Below, in pieces: positions 1 through 7,113 of a stretch of 14,732 bases of DNA. Position 1 is the first letter of the stretch, and each line of letters opens with the position of its first letter. The notes under the pieces were generated by a model. That model did no database searches and had not been told where the DNA came from. It saw nothing but the letters and a program-made list of their open reading frames with translations. Source of the stretch: an uncultured Lachnospiraceae bacterium (GTDB taxonomy: Bacteria > Bacillota > Clostridia > Lachnospirales > Lachnospiraceae); the NCBI GenBank assembly GCA_946611525.1, contig CAMODS010000011.1, positions 1 through 14,732 of the forward strand, given 5' to 3'. The position numbers and the translations under genes were made by a program.

Positions 1-160
1 CATCCATTTGGGGCATCTCTCCTTCAGACTGACTACTCCCATTCATTTGGGGCATCTCTCCTTTAGACTGACTACTTCCATCCATTTGGGGCATACCGCC
101 TTCAGCCTGACTGTTCCCGTCCATACGGGGAGCACTGTCTCCGGAGGCATTTTTATCCAT
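1..160 (-). repeat. 39-bp tandem repeats coding a 13-residue Met/Gln/Ser-rich tail
   Basis: The motif catttgggg (plus strand) or its variant starts at 5, 44, 83 and 122, exactly 39 bases apart, with a more degenerate copy at 158. On the minus strand each unit reads about MPQMDGSSQSEGE, with D/N, S/N, E/K and E/G changes. The array lies in frame inside the beta-helix protein gene and continues past the left edge, so copy number is unknown. It probably acts as a flexible extracellular spacer. Confidence 0.85.
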
Positions 161-1735
161 CTGAGGCTTCATGCCACGTCCGCCGCCCATGCCTCCGCGA
201 CCGCCTCCGTTTTGAAAGTCTTTCCCCTTTTGGAAGTCTCCGTCGTTTTGCCCTCCAAAGTTCTTTTGAAGATCACCGCCATTTTCCATACCTCCTCTGC
301 CGAAGCCGCCCATGCCGGTAAGCTCTGTATTTGAATATGACACGGTGTCCATGGTTATCTCTTCCGCATCATCACCCGTAGTAATAGTGTAGGTCGAACC
401 GGCTTCCATGCCCGGAGCAGAAAGTGTTACCGCACTCATACTATCGTCGATCACCTGGGATATAAGCTCTTTCCCATCAGAATCGGTAACCGTAACCTTT
501 GTATTCGCCTCATATGTGCTGTCGTATACCATGGTGATGGATCCCTGTGCAGACTCTGATGAAATACTCTCAAGCATCCCGGAGCCTCCGGCTGCTATTA
601 CAGTACCGCCGTTTATCGTGCATGTACCACCATTTTCACTTCCAAAATCTATAGCGTTATTTGTACCGCCTCCGGTGAGACTGACATAAATGTAGCCTCC
701 GTTAATCACTATGTCTCCGTTTGAATCCAGGCCATCTGCATCCATTCCTGTAGAGTTTAATATAGTAAGATTACCCTCATTTATCGTAACAAGAGAATCC
801 TCTGCGCCGGAGCCGTTTCCGTTAAAGCCGTCATCACTGGATGTTATCCATACATCCCCACCATTCATCTCTATTACAGGAGCCTCTACTCCCTCATATG
901 CCTTTTCGACTTTTACATTTGTACCGTTTAGATACACAGTCGTATCCGAATGCACTCCGTCATCTGCCGATGAGACAGTCACATCGCCTGCGGTAAGTGT
1001 CACATCACCATCTGCATGTATACCGTCGTCTTCTGCCACAATATTTACTTCACCACCGGAAATATCTATGGTTCCGTCGGACTTTATGCCCTTTGCCACG
1101 GAAGTAATATTTACCGTGCCTGACTCAAAAACCAAAGCGTCCTCATTGTCTCCCTGGACCACTGCATTGCCATAATTGGATATGATTTCGAGGGTTCCCT
1201 CCCCGGCAAATATCACATCATCTCTGGCATATACGCATCCTTCTCGGCCTGCTGCCACCACTTCCACGGAGCTTTCCATATCGGCCCCATTTTCCATACT
1301 GTTTGTGCTGCCGGCGGTTGTATACACATAGACCGCCTTTGCATTCTCTACCAAAAGTGCCGCATCATCCGGGCAGGTGATATCCGCACCGTCAAGCACT
1401 ATGTACACCACATCGGAGCTGCCTGCATTCACATCTATATTTCCATCAGTGAGGCTGCCGGAGATCACATATACACCTCCATCATTGATGGTCACATTAC
1501 CAAAGCTTCCGACGGCTCCATGTCCTTCCACGGTGATGTCCTCTCCGTCAAGTGTGATCGTGGCATCGGCTCTTGATATGACTTTAGAAAGTTCCTTTTC
1601 ATCCACATATTCTGTCAGGGTCTCACTCATTGGAGTAAGAACGCTTTTTGCCCCGAATATAAACCACAGTGTAAATGCCACCGCTAAGATGACACCGACC
1701 ACCGCTATTTTGTCAAAATGTTTGCTGTTACTCAT
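1..1735 (-). CDS. Carbohydrate-binding beta-helix protein (Cthe_2159/DUF4353-like), 3' end outside window
   Basis: The frame is open from the ATG at 1735 to the left edge: 578 residues are visible and the stop is outside. A GAGG ribosome site lies about 9 bases upstream. Residues about 9-29 form one hydrophobic segment (signal anchor or uncleaved signal), so the rest is probably outside the cell. Residues about 55-400 are a string of short beta-strand repeats of the type G-x-V-x-I-x-x-G-D with acidic turns (DDGIH 236, DDGVH 258, DDGFN 301, DADGLDS 332). This matches the parallel beta-helix family of Clostridium thermocellum Cthe_2159, which binds polysaccharide and calcium. A small beta domain (about 400-470) and a Gly/Met/Gln-rich tail with 13-residue repeats follow. 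It is the last gene of the VTC-DUF4956 set, 30 bases after DUF4956. The substrate cannot be told; family assignment is confident, binding role is inferred. Confidence 0.85.
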   Translation of the reverse strand, partial: MSNSKHFDKIAVVGVILAVAFTLWFIFGAKSVLTPMSETLTEYVDEKELSKVISRADATITLDGEDITVEGHGAVGSFGNVTINDGGVYVISGSLTDGNIDVNAGSSDVVYIVLDGADITCPDDAALLVENAKAVYVYTTAGSTNSMENGADMESSVEVVAAGREGCVYARDDVIFAGEGTLEIISNYGNAVVQGDNEDALVFESGTVNITSVAKGIKSDGTIDISGGEVNIVAEDDGIHADGDVTLTAGDVTVSSADDGVHSDTTVYLNGTNVKVEKAYEGVEAPVIEMNGGDVWITSSDDGFNGNGSGAEDSLVTINEGNLTILNSTGMDADGLDSNGDIVINGGYIYVSLTGGGTNNAIDFGSENGGTCTINGGTVIAAGGSGMLESISSESAQGSITMVYDSTYEANTKVTVTDSDGKELISQVIDDSMSAVTLSAPGMEAGSTYTITTGDDAEEITMDTVSYSNTELTGMGGFGRGGMENGGDLQKNFGGQNDGDFQKGKDFQNGGGRGGMGGGRGMKPQMDKNASGDSAPRMDGNSQAEGGMPQMDGSSQSKGEMPQMNGSSQSEGEMPQMD

Positions 1736-1765
1736 AGTCTGATACCTCTTAAAAAGTTTCTCTTA

Positions 1766-2440
1766 TTATGACATATAGTCACCGTTGTAAGAAACAAGAA
1801 TGGCACTTTCAACTCCGTTCATATCAGCCAGCTCGTTTACAAAGCCCGTGTCCTCTTTATCAAGCTGCACCTCTACATTCAGCTCGATCATACCCTTCTG
1901 CACCGACTTTGACTTTACGCTTGTACGCTTCACCTGGGACTTGAGATAGTTCATAGCTTCATTTTCACTGTTTTGATCTACACAATGGATAACTGCGATA
2001 AAAGGTGCCCGGTATGATTTTTTGTTTACAAAGATAAGAAGGATGAGACCGATCACCACACTGCCGAATATTGCAAGGGGAATCAGGCCTGCTGCCAAAA
2101 CGATACCTGCGCCGATGGCCCAAAACAGAAATGCTATATCAAGGGGTTCCTTTATGGCAGTTCTGAACCTTACGATGGATAATGCACCTACCATACCAAG
2201 AGAAAGAACTATGTTGCTGGTCACTGCCAGTATCACAAGGGTGGTTATCATGGTCATTGCTATCAGCGAAACACCAAAGCTGGTGGAGTACATCACTCCC
2301 GTAAATGTCTTTTTATATACAAAGCTGATAAATAGCCCGATCAAAAATGCCAGTGCAAGGGCTATTACCATATCCAGCATTGATACGCTGGTCACGTTTT
2401 CCAAAAAGCTTGATTTAAAAATGTCATTAAATGTAGTCAT
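1766..2440 (-). CDS. DUF4956 domain membrane protein
   Basis: A 224-residue protein with a GGAGG site 7 bases before its ATG. It has about four membrane segments (near residues 22-42, 54-78, 103-119 and 120-138). Between the second and third is the family's most conserved stretch, GALSIVRFRTAIKEP (85-99), with charged residues next to the membrane. The last 80 residues are soluble and read as alternating strands and helices, probably a small ferredoxin/ACT-like domain like the tail of MgtC-type proteins; that likeness is my inference. DUF4956 genes are often found beside VTC-domain polymerases, as here (22 bases after the VTC gene, 30 before the beta-helix protein). The biochemical function is unknown. 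A role in placing, anchoring or exporting the polymer made by the VTC partner would fit. Confidence 0.88.
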   Translation of the reverse strand: MTTFNDIFKSSFLENVTSVSMLDMVIALALAFLIGLFISFVYKKTFTGVMYSTSFGVSLIAMTMITTLVILAVTSNIVLSLGMVGALSIVRFRTAIKEPLDIAFLFWAIGAGIVLAAGLIPLAIFGSVVIGLILLIFVNKKSYRAPFIAVIHCVDQNSENEAMNYLKSQVKRTSVKSKSVQKGMIELNVEVQLDKEDTGFVNELADMNGVESAILVSYNGDYMS

Positions 2441-2462
2441 TTGTTTTCCTCCATATTATTCT

Positions 2463-3134
2463 TTACTCATACATCCTGCATGCTGCGTATTTCGAATATG
2501 CTCCTACCCGCCTGTTTTCCAAGCCCACCGCCATCCGGATGATGTCCGGCAGATAGCCGTCCCATTTTACCTCCAGGATGATGGGGTCATCAGGAACCGG
2601 CATGGTGATCACATGTGGGTTTAAAAAATCCGTACACCGAAGTCCTGTCCTGATGTTGTAATCCAGGGTAACTCTTACATTGCCGGGTATAAATGTAAAA
2701 GGCTCCCTGTCATAATCTACTATGGTCTTTGGAGCAAGTCCCGTGGTCTTCATCTTGGAATACAGTTCCCGGATCAGTTTTTCATCACTGTCATACATCC
2801 AGTCTGTGTCTCCATTAACTATCCTTTGGGACTCCTCAGCCGAAAGCTTTGCCATGGCCTTTTCTCCCAGCCCGTTTTCCTTGCTCTTTTTTTCAAGTCT
2901 GATAAAGGACGTGTCGAAATTGTAATACCTGATTCGAAATTTTTCCCGGTTGTCCACTCCGTCTACCTTTTCCCTAAGTGCCTTGTCCCCCGGGGTATCA
3001 AAATACAGGCTCCTGATCAGGTACTTTCCATCTATGGCATTTGCATCAGAACCCGCCACGGCCTTCATCCGTTGTCTTATGGTCAAAAGATCCGCATATG
3101 ATATCTGATGCTTTATTTCATGTCTCTTTCCCAT
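2463..3134 (-). CDS. Polyphosphate polymerase (VTC) domain protein
   Basis: A 223-residue soluble protein made up only of a VTC-type triphosphate tunnel domain, which in yeast Vtc4 polymerises the ATP gamma-phosphate into polyphosphate. Tunnel residues are visible: E-I-K-H near the start (E6, K8), R-S-L-Y-F-D-T (R41), R-I-R-Y-Y (R67, R69), L-E-K-K-S-K (E81, K82, K83, K85), R143, R154, E-V-K (E188, K190) and G-A-Y-S-K-Y (K215). There is no SPX domain and no membrane segment, unlike yeast VTC subunits, so attachment to the membrane may rely on the DUF4956 neighbour. The start is placed at the ATG at 3134 because an AAAGGAGG site sits 8 bases upstream; a GTG at 3143 overlaps that site and is unlikely. 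It is the first gene of the left unit. Polymerase activity is inferred from the family; a polyphosphate- or nucleotide-handling relative is possible. Confidence 0.88.
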   Translation of the reverse strand: MGKRHEIKHQISYADLLTIRQRMKAVAGSDANAIDGKYLIRSLYFDTPGDKALREKVDGVDNREKFRIRYYNFDTSFIRLEKKSKENGLGEKAMAKLSAEESQRIVNGDTDWMYDSDEKLIRELYSKMKTTGLAPKTIVDYDREPFTFIPGNVRVTLDYNIRTGLRCTDFLNPHVITMPVPDDPIILEVKWDGYLPDIIRMAVGLENRRVGAYSKYAACRMYE

Positions 3135-3142
3135 TCTTAGCA

Positions 3143-3150
3143 CCTCCTTT
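3143..3150 (-). promoter_or_regulatory. Ribosome binding site that fixes the VTC gene start
   Basis: The minus strand reads AAAGGAGG, 8 bases before the ATG at 3134. The in-frame GTG at 3143 uses the last base of this site, so it is not a sensible start. This makes the protein 223 residues, three fewer than the longest open frame. Confidence 0.85.
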
Positions 3151-3153
3151 CCA

Positions 3154-3187
3154 TAAAAAATAGAGCCACTTCCTTTGAAGTGACTCT
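3154..3187 (-). terminator. Intrinsic terminator after the response regulator gene
   Basis: On the minus strand an 11-base stem with a 4-base loop (arms 3177-3187 and 3162-3172) is followed by a run of six T (3160-3155). The single imperfect pair is G-U in minus-strand RNA but C-A in plus-strand RNA, which supports the minus direction. It closes the six-gene signalling operon 55 bases after its last stop codon. Confidence 0.88.
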
Positions 3188-3216
3188 AATATAAATGCCA
3201 AACCTAAAATTAACCT
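3188..3216 (-). promoter_or_regulatory. Possible weak promoter for the VTC-DUF4956-beta-helix unit
   Basis: An AT-rich stretch carries a TATATT box (3193-3188, minus strand), about 55 bases before the VTC start codon. At 17 bases spacing the -35 position reads AGGTTA, which is poor. If used, the transcript would start inside the terminator hairpin just downstream. Readthrough of that terminator is the alternative way to express the left unit. Confidence 0.22.
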
Positions 3217-3241
3217 TAAATAAACAAAAACTTTTTATGCC

Positions 3242-4003
3242 CTATCTGCCCTTCCTGCTCTCGAAATGTTCATCAATATTTCTGATGAGCTCCTCCGGGG
3301 CCTGAGTTTTCAGCAGATACTTCTCCGGCTTTAGAGCTAAAACGCTCATGACACTTTCCTTGTCATCCTTTGCGGTAAGCATCATAACCGGGATGGTGGC
3401 GGTAGAAGCCTCGGAACGTATCATCTCCAAAACCTTAGCTCCGGAGATCACAGGCATCTCATAGTCCAAAAGGATGAGATCCACAGGGTTTTTTGCCAAA
3501 AAGGTGATACCGTTCATGCCGGAGTTTGCCATGTAGACCCGGTACTTATCCGACAGCAGGTTTTTCATGGTACGGAGCATGGTAGGGTTATCGTCTATAA
3601 TGAGGATCTTTTTCTTCTGCTCGGCCTCTGCCCCCTTTGCCATGGTCTTTTCCAGAGATGCCGCCAGCTCCTTAACGTTTAGAGGTCTTACAAAGCTTTC
3701 GGTTATCACATGCATGGGCATGCCCGCCTTTAAAGTATCTATCTCCTCGGTACTTCCGATGATATAAAAATAGTACTCCTTTTCAATGACCGTATCCTTT
3801 AAATAAACTATCGTGTCGGTAATCTCGGAAAGATTTCCGTCCACGTACAGTATCCATACAACAGGAGGATCTGTAAGTTCCCCTAAGGCTTTTACTGTGG
3901 GAGCGCACGCCTCCACTTTAAAATCCTCTCTCTTTAAACCGTTTACTATGGCATTGAACATAAAGCTCTTTTCTTCACCTATGAGTAAAACTTTCCTATC
4001 CAT
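3242..4003 (-). CDS. Two-receiver response regulator without output domain
   Basis: A 253-residue protein. The C-terminal half (about 131-250) is a canonical receiver: acid pair D137/D138, phospho-acceptor D180 in L-L-D-Y-E-M-P, T210 and K232. The N-terminal half (about 1-122) reads as a degenerate receiver: E10/E11 stand where the acid pair belongs, D55 may align with the acceptor site, and R106-P107 replaces the usual Lys-Pro. No DNA-binding, enzymatic or c-di-GMP domain follows, so it would act by protein contact or as a phosphate sink. The gene starts 9 bases after the hybrid kinase stop, with an AGGGA site 7 bases from its ATG, and is the last gene before the terminator at 3154-3187. The kinase next door is its likely phosphate source (inference from position). 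Confidence 0.88.
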   Translation of the reverse strand: MDRKVLLIGEEKSFMFNAIVNGLKREDFKVEACAPTVKALGELTDPPVVWILYVDGNLSEITDTIVYLKDTVIEKEYYFYIIGSTEEIDTLKAGMPMHVITESFVRPLNVKELAASLEKTMAKGAEAEQKKKILIIDDNPTMLRTMKNLLSDKYRVYMANSGMNGITFLAKNPVDLILLDYEMPVISGAKVLEMIRSEASTATIPVMMLTAKDDKESVMSVLALKPEKYLLKTQAPEELIRNIDEHFESRKGR

Positions 4004-4012
4004 ATCGAATCC

Positions 4013-7000
4013 CTATCCTTTTATTTCTTTTAAAATCTGATCCCTATCCAGATTCCTGACCAAAACCTTAAGCCTGTTATACAGCTCCTCCTGGGCAGGG
4101 TTCAGATGGTAATCCTTTAACTGTGCTATTATATCATCTGCGCCGTCATAGTCAAATGCTTCCACAAACATCCCTATACCGGATATGGCCTCGTCAAAGG
4201 CACCGTCCTCTATGGCAGGTCTCGTATCCTCCTCTACGGCAGCTGATCCGCCGGAGGTGCTCCAGTCTCCAGGCTTCGCCAGATCCGGGTCTATAAATGC
4301 CAGCCTCTCCTCATAGCTCTTGTATTCCTCTATCAGATCCGGAGTCTTTTCCAGGATATCATCTATGGCTCTCTGGTCACCGCTTTTAGCCCGATCCCCA
4401 AGCGCCTCCATTTCCTTTGCCATGTCAGAAAGATGTGTCGCACCTATAAGCCTGGCCGAGCTTTTCAGTCCATGAACCAGTACAGTGTAGTTGTTCCAGT
4501 CTGCCGCAATATTTGCTATCTCTATATTTAAACTGGTGCTGCCGATGCCTGCCAAAAAGTCCTGGGCCGCTGAAAGAAGGATGTCCTCCTTCATGCAGTT
4601 TTTAATGGCTTCCTTGTAGTCGATACCCTCAGTATTCTTAAGGATCTCCAGCCTGTCATCCGCATCTGAGCCTTCACTGCCCACTCCGGTTTTCTCAAAG
4701 TCCTTATCATCCGGCATGATCACCTTGTCCCTGGGAAGATAATGTATCAGCATCTCCTCCATCCGCTTTGAGTTAATAGGCTTTGACAGATAATCGGTAA
4801 AGCCCTCCTTTATATATATCTCCCGGGAACCGGAAATGGCATTTGCAGTAAGTGCAATCACCGGAGTCCTCCTGTTTTTATTGTCCTCATCCTGCTGCAT
4901 GGCATGATAGGTCTCCACTCCGTCCATCCCCGGCATGCGATGATCCAAAAAGATCAGGTCATATTCCTTCTTTTTTGTCATATTTAGGCACTGGGATCCA
5001 CCGTCCGCTGTATCTATCTGCATGGCGGTATTTTTCAAAAGTCCCTGTACCACGGTCAGATTTACAGGTGTATCATCCACCACTAAGATCCTTGCATCGG
5101 GTGCATGGAAACTCTCTTCATACTCCGGTACATTTTCAAGTGATCTCTCATATGTCTTTGTAAAGTCTCCGATGGGCTCCCAGCTTATAACCTTTTGGAT
5201 CACCCTAAAGGCAAAAGTTGATCCCTCACCATATACACTGTGCACCTCAAGCTTCGAGTCCATCAGATCCAGAAGGCTCTTTACAATACTCATGCCAAGG
5301 CCCGTGCCCTCGATATTGCGGTTGCGTTCCTCATCTATCCTTGTAAATGCCGAGAAGAGATTCTTTTGGTCCTCCTCCTTCATACCGATGCCTGTATCTG
5401 ATATTACGAAACGGAGCATAACATTTTCAGGGTTTGAGGCACATCTTTCGAAATCCAGCTTTAGTGTGATGGATCCCTGCTCCGTGTATTTTACCGCATT
5501 GGTCATGATATTCATGGCCACCTGCTTCAGACGTATCTCATCACCATAGAGCATATGTGGAGTGATCTCATCCACATCCACTATCAGCTCCACATCCTTT
5601 TCACCCAGTCTCTGACGGGCAGTGTTGATCAGGTCATTTAATACCGATGCCAGCTCGTACTGCACAGGCACCAGTTCCATCTTGCCCGCCTCCAGCTTTG
5701 AAAAGTCCAGAATATCATTTACAAGGGATAAAAGCGTGCGCCCGGAATTTTGTATATCCTGTGCATATCTTAATATGTCCTTATCCCTTGCCTCACGAAG
5801 TATCATCTCATCCATTCCCAGGACCGCATTTATGGGAGTCCTGATCTCATGGGACATATTGGATAAAAAGTTGGTCTTGTTCCTGGCTGCTGCCTGAGCC
5901 ACCCTCAGATCCTCCTCCAGACGTTTTTCCCTTTTGATATCATCGATATGAGCCGTGATCTCTCTGGTGGTAGATACAAGGGTATGATGCAGCTGCTCGA
6001 TCTCATCTCCGGTAGAGATCTCCATCCCCGCCACCTTGTCGGCGATCTGCTCACGATTGGTCGTGGTCTGGTCTGAAAACAGTCTCATGCCCACTGTCAT
6101 CTGCTGGATAGGCAGGGCAATATTCTTTTGAGCCTTGAAATTGAAAAAGCATATGATGGGTATGACAATATCAAACAGATAGAGTATAAGCTTTGCGTCA
6201 AAGGTCATTCCCAGATCCCTGATGATATTGGGATCTACATAGTTGCCGGTCAGATCATGGCTGCCATACATAATCGGTGAAAGTCCCATGGTATCAAACA
6301 CCGGTATGTAGACCCATGGAAACTCCACTCTTTCCGTACCCATATCCGGTATGAGCATATTGGCAAAAAGTGCCGCACCCACTGCCAGAAACAGGCCCTC
6401 TAAAACAAAATATCCGGTTATCCTGTTAGAAAGCCGCCACCTTGACGCAGGCATCCAAAAACAGTGCTCATCATCATCAATAAATCTGTACTCATGCTTA
6501 AACCCGGCCATGGGAAACAGCGCCACCAGTTTTTTCGGAGTGCATCTTAAAACCAAATACAGTACAGAATAGTCCAAAAAGATCATGGGAGCGATCAGGC
6601 CCACACAGTATGCTATTCCGGGCAGCTTGAACTCTGACAGGGACCTGTTGGATATCAGACCATACAAAAGGTAAAAAAGCGCGCCAAGGATCAGTGCTGA
6701 CGGGATCATTGCTATAAGTGTCTTCTTATATGAAGCAAAACACTTCTTAAGATTATTGTGATTTGCCAAAAGGATACATACCAGATGGATGGTAAAAAGA
6801 TACGCCGCCTGAGGCATGACAATAAGTGCCGCCATGTACATGAGGCCGTATGAGGCCATAGCCGGTATCAATCCATAGAGCACTGTCACCAGCATCACCG
6901 GCAGCCCATAAAATACCAGAAACATAATATCTGACATCTGTGACGGGAGCACCTGTTTGTCCACAGCCATAAAACCAAAGGAAATTCCGGCAGTCAGTAT

Positions 7001-7093
7001 GATGTTAAAGATCATGCAGCACTGTATGGCTATGTCTGCACCGGTACGCTTTGCTCCTCTTTTTTTCCAATGAATAACCTGACCTTTTCGCAT
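4013..7093 (-). CDS. Membrane hybrid histidine kinase (HisKA-HATPase-REC-HPt)
   Basis: A 1026-residue phosphorelay kinase. Numbered from the chosen start, about seven membrane segments fill residues 22-320, with a roughly 50-residue loop (249-299) that is probably outside the cell. A HAMP-like linker (about 325-390) leads to the HisKA box S-H-E-I-R-T-P with H415. The ATP-binding domain shows N532, D566-T-G-I-G and G596-T-G-L-G. The receiver carries D673/D674, D717, T749 and K771. The HPt domain has H874 in L-V-H-G-L-K-S-S. A further helical region closes the protein (about 965-1026). All catalytic residues are present. The start is set at 7093, where a G7 tract acts as ribosome site 6 bases upstream. 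An in-frame ATG at 7117 overlaps the TraX stop as ATGA and is a real alternative (1034 residues). The ATG at 7186 lies inside traX and is unlikely. The signal is unknown; the likely partner is the following two-receiver protein. Confidence 0.93.
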   Translation of the reverse strand: MRKGQVIHWKKRGAKRTGADIAIQCCMIFNIILTAGISFGFMAVDKQVLPSQMSDIMFLVFYGLPVMLVTVLYGLIPAMASYGLMYMAALIVMPQAAYLFTIHLVCILLANHNNLKKCFASYKKTLIAMIPSALILGALFYLLYGLISNRSLSEFKLPGIAYCVGLIAPMIFLDYSVLYLVLRCTPKKLVALFPMAGFKHEYRFIDDDEHCFWMPASRWRLSNRITGYFVLEGLFLAVGAALFANMLIPDMGTERVEFPWVYIPVFDTMGLSPIMYGSHDLTGNYVDPNIIRDLGMTFDAKLILYLFDIVIPIICFFNFKAQKNIALPIQQMTVGMRLFSDQTTTNREQIADKVAGMEISTGDEIEQLHHTLVSTTREITAHIDDIKREKRLEEDLRVAQAAARNKTNFLSNMSHEIRTPINAVLGMDEMILREARDKDILRYAQDIQNSGRTLLSLVNDILDFSKLEAGKMELVPVQYELASVLNDLINTARQRLGEKDVELIVDVDEITPHMLYGDEIRLKQVAMNIMTNAVKYTEQGSITLKLDFERCASNPENVMLRFVISDTGIGMKEEDQKNLFSAFTRIDEERNRNIEGTGLGMSIVKSLLDLMDSKLEVHSVYGEGSTFAFRVIQKVISWEPIGDFTKTYERSLENVPEYEESFHAPDARILVVDDTPVNLTVVQGLLKNTAMQIDTADGGSQCLNMTKKKEYDLIFLDHRMPGMDGVETYHAMQQDEDNKNRRTPVIALTANAISGSREIYIKEGFTDYLSKPINSKRMEEMLIHYLPRDKVIMPDDKDFEKTGVGSEGSDADDRLEILKNTEGIDYKEAIKNCMKEDILLSAAQDFLAGIGSTSLNIEIANIAADWNNYTVLVHGLKSSARLIGATHLSDMAKEMEALGDRAKSGDQRAIDDILEKTPDLIEEYKSYEERLAFIDPDLAKPGDWSTSGGSAAVEEDTRPAIEDGAFDEAISGIGMFVEAFDYDGADDIIAQLKDYHLNPAQEELYNRLKVLVRNLDRDQILKEIKG

Positions 7094-7099
7094 GTGATA

Positions 7100-7107
7100 C
7101 CCCCCCT
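7100..7107 (-). promoter_or_regulatory. G7 ribosome binding site of the hybrid kinase
   Basis: The minus strand reads AGGGGGGG followed by TATCAC and ATG (7093). The purine-rich G tract is the only good ribosome site near the possible starts of this gene and supports 7093. A change in tract length would alter the spacing, and would shift the frame if translation began at 7117. Confidence 0.55.
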
Positions 7108-7113
7108 GTGTTC

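Noticed and set aside
1..160. CRISPR-like array
   Set aside because: The 39-base units are adjoining with no unique spacers and lie in frame inside a coding region, so they are protein repeats.
8..1742. Series of plus-strand open frames of 93-154 codons at the left end
   Set aside because: They are antisense to a continuous minus-strand frame coding a recognisable beta-helix protein; their translations are Ser/Pro/Thr-rich shadow sequence with no family likeness.
2022..2624. 200-codon plus-strand open frame
   Set aside because: It lies antisense across the DUF4956 and VTC genes, both of which have clear family motifs and ribosome sites; no ribosome site or motif supports it.
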